Origin: Deltaproteobacteria bacterium
GTDB lineage: Bacteria > Desulfobacterota_B > Binatia > Bin18
Assembly: GCA_012271025.1 (NCBI GenBank)
Contig: JAAXHF010000462.1
Span: 19,050-27,259, forward strand
Length of the DNA stretch: 8,210 nucleotides
Direction: 5' to 3'
The translations under genes were made by a program, and so were the position numbers. Position 1 is the stretch's first letter; every line of letters starts with the position of its first letter. The notes under the pieces are model-generated. The model had not been told where the DNA came from and ran no database searches. It worked only from the letters and a program-made list of their open reading frames with translations. This document shows positions 5,199 to 8,210 of the stretch, piece by piece.

Positions 5199-6455
5199 AT
5201 GCCACACTCAGACAAGCCGTCGGTGCTCGAAGGCGTCCGCGTATTGGATTTCGGGCAGTATATCGCCGCCCCGGTGGTGACCCGCATGATGGCCGACATG
5301 GGCGCCGAGATCATCAAAGTCGAACTCGCCCCGACCGGGGACAACTCGCGCTTTTACCCGTATTTCAGGGCCGGCCAGAGCGGGGGCTATATTCAGCACA
5401 ACCGGGGCAAGCTCAGCCTGTGCCTGGATATCAAGCAGCCCGAGGGCGTCCGCATCGTCAAGGAGCTGGTGCCCAAGGTCGACGTGGTCATCGAAAACTT
5501 CAGCCCCGGCACTCTGGGCCGCTACGGCCTGGGCTACGGCGATCTCAAAGCGCTGAATTCACGGCTGATCATGTGTTCCATCTCGGGCTTTGGGCAGGAC
5601 GGCCCGCTGGCCCACAAACCCGGGGTCGATACCCTGGCCCAGGCCATGAGCGGGCTGCTGCACCTGACCGGCGACCCGGACAAGGCGCCGACCTATGTCG
5701 GGCTGTTCATCGCCGATGAGAACGCCGGCGTACACGGCCTGGCTTCGGTGTGCGCCGCCCTGTACTACCGCGAGAAAACCGGCCGTGGCCAGTATATCGA
5801 CCTGTCGCTGCTGGAGTGCCTGTTTCATCTGCACGACACGGCCGTACAGTTCTACACCCTGAGCGACGGCAAGGAGAACCCGACCCGTTTTGGCTCGCAC
5901 CACTACGCGGTCGCCCCGTGCGGCATCTTCAAGGCCAGCGACGGCTATGTGGTCATCGTCGTCCTGGAACACCAGTGGAAGACCTTTGTGAAAGCCGTGG
6001 GCAAACCCGAATGGCTGGACGACCCCCGCTTTGACACCAACCAGCACCGGGCCGAAAACCGCTTTGTCCTGGTCGAACTGCTCGAACAGTGGCTGCAATC
6101 CTTCCCGACCCGCGACGAGCCCTTGGCAATCCTGGACGAGGTGCGGATTCTGAGCGCCCCGGTCCTGGATATCGGCCAGATCATCAACCATCCGCACATG
6201 AAGGCCCGCGGCGCCATGCAGGAGGTGGCCCACCCCGGCATGGGCTCCATCGGCATTCCCAAGACGCCGATCCACTACTCCGACACCCGGGTCGAGATCC
6301 GGCGTCCGGCGCCGCTGCTGGGCCAGCACAACGCGGATGTTCTGGAACGCTACCTGGGCTATTCAGCCCAACAGGTCGCTGAGCTGACCGACAGCGGCGT
6401 ACTGGTCCAGGAGGAGCTGGTCGCCGAGATGCGCCAGCGCGGCGAGATTCCGTAA
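5199..6455 (+). CDS. CaiB/BaiF family (family III) CoA-transferase
   Basis: 418 residues, normal for this family, which moves CoA between acyl-CoA and a free carboxylic acid (formyl-CoA:oxalate, carnitine, bile acid and benzylsuccinate CoA-transferases) or racemises 2-methylacyl-CoA. Signature blocks: LEGVRVLDFGQYIAAPVV (10-27), MADMGAEIIKVE (31-42), NRGKLSLCLDIKQPEG (68-83), DVVIENFSPG (95-104), RLIMCSISGFGQDGP (122-136), PGVDTLAQAMSGLLHLTG (141-158), the catalytic region VGLFIADENAG (167-177) in which Asp173 aligns with the active-site aspartate of formyl-CoA transferase, TGRGQYIDLSLLE (194-206), and the small-domain elements DPRFDTNQHRAENR (275-288), RILSAPVLDIGQIINHPH (316-333) and LLGQHNADVL (373-382). 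All expected blocks are present, so it should be active as the interlocked homodimer typical of the family. In this operon it most simply activates a carboxylic acid product for further CoA-dependent breakdown. The acid is unknown. Confidence 0.94.
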   Translation: MPHSDKPSVLEGVRVLDFGQYIAAPVVTRMMADMGAEIIKVELAPTGDNSRFYPYFRAGQSGGYIQHNRGKLSLCLDIKQPEGVRIVKELVPKVDVVIENFSPGTLGRYGLGYGDLKALNSRLIMCSISGFGQDGPLAHKPGVDTLAQAMSGLLHLTGDPDKAPTYVGLFIADENAGVHGLASVCAALYYREKTGRGQYIDLSLLECLFHLHDTAVQFYTLSDGKENPTRFGSHHYAVAPCGIFKASDGYVVIVVLEHQWKTFVKAVGKPEWLDDPRFDTNQHRAENRFVLVELLEQWLQSFPTRDEPLAILDEVRILSAPVLDIGQIINHPHMKARGAMQEVAHPGMGSIGIPKTPIHYSDTRVEIRRPAPLLGQHNADVLERYLGYSAQQVAELTDSGVLVQEELVAEMRQRGEIP

Positions 6456-6481
6456 ACCCCAAACCTGATGGAACCACTTGA

Positions 6482-6489
6482 GAGGAGGA
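6482..6489 (+). promoter_or_regulatory. Ribosome binding site fixing the carotenoid-oxygenase start
   Basis: GAGGAGGA about ten bases before the ATG at 6499. It selects that ATG over an in-frame TTG at 6478, which has no site of its own and would be translated through this one. Confidence 0.65.
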
Positions 6490-6498
6490 TTTCAACTC

Positions 6499-7893
6499 AT
6501 GTCAGCACCCAATCCCTTTTTGGCGGACAACTTCGCCCCGGTCCGAGAAGAAACCCAGCTTGAAGACCTGCGCGTCATCGGTGAGCTGCCGCGCGACATG
6601 AACGGCATGTTCGTGCGCGTCGGCCCCAACCCCCAGTTCGAGCCGATTGGCACCTATCACTGGTTCGACGGCGACGGCATGCTGCACGGGGTGCGGGTCC
6701 AGGACGGCAAAGCCACGTACCGCAACCGCTACGTCCAGACCAAAGGCTTTGAGATTGAGCGCCAGCGCGGTCGGGCTATCTGGTCGGGCCTGATGGAACC
6801 GCCGCAGTTCGACAACCCGGACGGCCCGTTCAAAAACGCGGCCAACACAGCCCTGGTGTGGCACGACGGGCGGCTGCTGGCGCTGTGGGAGGGCGGCGAG
6901 CCGCACCACATCAACGTCCCCGGCCTGGAGACGGTCGGGCCGTATGACTATGGCGGCAAACTCACCAGCGCGTTTACCGCTCATCCCAAAGTCGATGCGG
7001 TGACCGGTGAGATGATGTTTTTTGGCTATGCGCCGATGCCGCCCTACCTCCAGTACAGCGTGGTGGCCGCCTCGGGCGAACTGCTGCGGACCGTACCGAT
7101 TGATATCCCGGCCGGGGTGATGATCCACGACTGTGCGGTGACCGAGCACTACACTCTGCTGCTCGACCTACCGGTCACCTTCGACCTCCAGGCCATGACC
7201 AGCGGCGGGCCGGTCCTGAACTGGAATCCCGATAACGGGGCGCGGATTGGGGTGATCCCCCGCCACGGCAGCAACGACGATGTGCGCTGGTTTGAGATTC
7301 CGCCCTGCTACATTTTTCATACCACCAACGCTTATGAGGCGGACGACGAGGTGGTTCTGATTGCCTGTCGGGTCAACTCGACCAGCGTCCTGATGGATGA
7401 CGGCCAGTCGCCCGCAGCCGAGCAGGAGGATCAAGCCCCGCGCCTCCACCGCTGGCGTTTCAACCTGAAGACCGGCGCAGTCAGCGAAGAAGGGCTGGAC
7501 GACATCCCGTCCGAGTTTCCCCGCATCAACGAATCCCTCACCGGCCGTCCCCACCGCTACAGCTATGCGGCCCGCGTGCCCGCCGATACGACCATGCCGC
7601 TGTTTGACGGCTTCCAGAAATACGACCATCAGACCGGCCGGGTCGAGTCCCACCCCCACGGCCCCGGACGCTACGGCGGCGAGGGCGTGTTCGTGCCGCG
7701 TGACGGAGCCAGTGCCGAAGACGACGGCTGGCTGGTGACCTATGTGTATGACCAGACCACACAGGCCGCCGAAATGGTCGTGGTCAACGCCCAGGACATG
7801 ACGGCCGAGCCGGTCGCCCGGGTGCAAATTCCCGCCCGCGTGCCGTACGGCTTTCACGGTGCCTGGGTGGCCGGTGAGTACATCGGAGCCTGA
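6499..7893 (+). CDS. Carotenoid-cleavage-type dioxygenase (RPE65 / lignostilbene dioxygenase family)
   Basis: 464 residues, complete; family PF03055, non-haem Fe(II) enzymes with a seven-bladed propeller that cleave C=C bonds in carotenoids, apocarotenoids or stilbenes into two carbonyl products. N-terminal hallmarks: NPFLADNFAPV (5-15), IGELPRDMNGMFVRVGPNP (27-45), HWFDGDGMLHGV (54-65). All four iron-binding histidines are in place: His162 (TAHPK), His210 (MIHDC), His274 (IFHTTNAYE) and His453 (PYGFHGAW). GRLLALWEGGEP (124-135) and GGEGVFVPR (393-401) carry the second-shell glutamates (Glu131, Glu395). INESLTGRPHRYSY (343-356) matches the lignostilbene / 9-cis-epoxycarotenoid branch. No signal peptide, so cytosolic, probably membrane-associated through a hydrophobic patch. 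The gap to the CoA-transferase is 43 bp with its own strong ribosome binding site, making it the last gene of the run. No carotenoid biosynthesis gene is nearby, favouring a catabolic role on an imported substrate, but this is inference. Confidence 0.94.
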   Translation: MSAPNPFLADNFAPVREETQLEDLRVIGELPRDMNGMFVRVGPNPQFEPIGTYHWFDGDGMLHGVRVQDGKATYRNRYVQTKGFEIERQRGRAIWSGLMEPPQFDNPDGPFKNAANTALVWHDGRLLALWEGGEPHHINVPGLETVGPYDYGGKLTSAFTAHPKVDAVTGEMMFFGYAPMPPYLQYSVVAASGELLRTVPIDIPAGVMIHDCAVTEHYTLLLDLPVTFDLQAMTSGGPVLNWNPDNGARIGVIPRHGSNDDVRWFEIPPCYIFHTTNAYEADDEVVLIACRVNSTSVLMDDGQSPAAEQEDQAPRLHRWRFNLKTGAVSEEGLDDIPSEFPRINESLTGRPHRYSYAARVPADTTMPLFDGFQKYDHQTGRVESHPHGPGRYGGEGVFVPRDGASAEDDGWLVTYVYDQTTQAAEMVVVNAQDMTAEPVARVQIPARVPYGFHGAWVAGEYIGA

Positions 7894-7945
7894 GACCCCA
7901 CGAGGCGGAACAGTAGGCCCACACACGAGCCTGCCCCCGCCCCGT

Positions 7946-7963
7946 GACGTGTGATGCACATTA
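7946..7963 (+). repeat. Direct repeat, copy 1
   Basis: GACGTGTGATGCACATTA matches 8047-8064 in 17 of 18 positions, 101 bp apart, in the non-coding gap before the transposase. Between the copies I see no ORF with a ribosome binding site, only a GCCGC-TCAC-GCGGC hairpin at 8022-8035. Confidence 0.6.
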
Positions 7964-8046
7964 CCCGGAATCTCCTCTTCCCAGCCGTGCAGAAGCCGCT
8001 GGGTCGGAGAGAACCCACCCCGCCGCTCACGCGGCACCCCTCCGAG

Positions 8047-8064
8047 GACGTGTGATGCAGATTA
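8047..8064 (+). repeat. Direct repeat, copy 2, possible IS end
   Basis: GACGTGTGATGCAGATTA, followed by a run of six G. It is 69-86 bp upstream of the transposase start, a plausible distance for the left terminal repeat of an insertion sequence. The matching right end is outside the window, so the assignment is tentative. Confidence 0.5.
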
Positions 8065-8132
8065 GGGGGGACTTCATAGGAAGCGTGTCAAGGATAGCCT
8101 AAGCTCACATTCCCCACCACAGGAGGTGAGCC

Positions 8133-8210
8133 ATGGCCATCGATCTCGACACGTTCCTGGTCGCACTCTATACCATCGTGGACGACCTGTACCAGCAGCG
8201 TCCCGGGCTC
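8133..8210 (+). CDS. Probable DDE transposase, N-terminal 26 residues (partial)
   Basis: The ATG at 8133 has a near-perfect AGGAGGTGA ribosome binding site. The 26 visible codons encode MAIDLDTFLVALYTIVDDLY plus QQRPGL. A start of the form 'hydrophobic-x-(L)-D-x-F-L-x-x-(L/V)-Y-x-(I/V)-V-D-D-x-Y' is typical of the N-terminal helix of IS982/IS4-like DDE transposases. The catalytic domain lies beyond the right edge, so family and intactness cannot be judged. The upstream direct repeats support a mobile element here. Confidence 0.6.
   Translation, partial: MAIDLDTFLVALYTIVDDLYQQRPGL

Noticed and set aside
7168..8037. 289-codon minus-strand frame across the end of the carotenoid oxygenase
   Set aside because: Mostly antisense to a gene with all catalytic residues; no ribosome binding site or recognisable motif.
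7894..8132. CRISPR-like or tandem repeat array between the dioxygenase and transposase
   Set aside because: Only two copies of an 18-base unit with one 83-base spacing; no regular array.

Overview
The window is GC-rich DNA with densely packed genes, strong AGGAGG-type ribosome binding sites and enzyme families (amidohydrolase-2, NtaA/SnaA/DszA-type flavin monooxygenase, CaiB/BaiF CoA-transferase, carotenoid oxygenase) that are greatly expanded in large-genome, uncultured soil or sponge-associated bacteria such as Tectomicrobia/Entotheonella, Binatota and other former 'Deltaproteobacteria'. That placement is an inference from gene content and style only; no rRNA or other phylogenetic marker is present.

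Layout. (1) Positions 1-2044, minus strand: a metal-dependent amidohydrolase (563-2044) followed 37 bp later by an exported SurA/PpiC-like peptidyl-prolyl isomerase that runs off the left edge (1-525). (2) Positions 2045-2794: a control and scar region. It holds a possible overlapping divergent promoter pair, a 56-codon antitoxin-like gene (2168-2338), a PIN/VapC toxin start overlapping it (2335-2439) that breaks off after 34 codons, and directly behind the break two dispersed-repeat-like elements (2445-2477 and 2497-2545) and about 250 bp without a recognisable gene. (3) Positions 2795-7893, plus strand: a small cupin and then a tight run of four genes: flavin-dependent monooxygenase (3245-4576), phospholipid-scramblase-like protein (4589-5179), CaiB/BaiF CoA-transferase (5199-6455) and carotenoid-cleavage-type dioxygenase (6499-7893). 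(4) Positions 7894-8210: a non-coding stretch with an 18-bp near-perfect direct repeat spaced 101 bp apart, then the first 26 codons of a probable transposase running off the right edge.

How the genes may work together. The plus-strand run looks like one transcription unit (gaps of 12, 19 and 43 bp). It combines two oxygenases of different chemistry, a CoA-activating enzyme and a lipid-fold protein, which fits uptake or membrane handling and oxidative breakdown of a hydrophobic alkene-containing compound (apocarotenoid, terpenoid or stilbene-like) followed by CoA-thioester metabolism. The substrate cannot be read from the sequence. The amidohydrolase on the other strand may be a separate catabolic gene. 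The flanking transposase, repeats and broken toxin-antitoxin locus mark this as a rearranged accessory region. The most unusual feature is the monooxygenase-scramblase-CoA-transferase-carotenoid-oxygenase combination; I did not find a clear defence system, CRISPR array or RNA gene.
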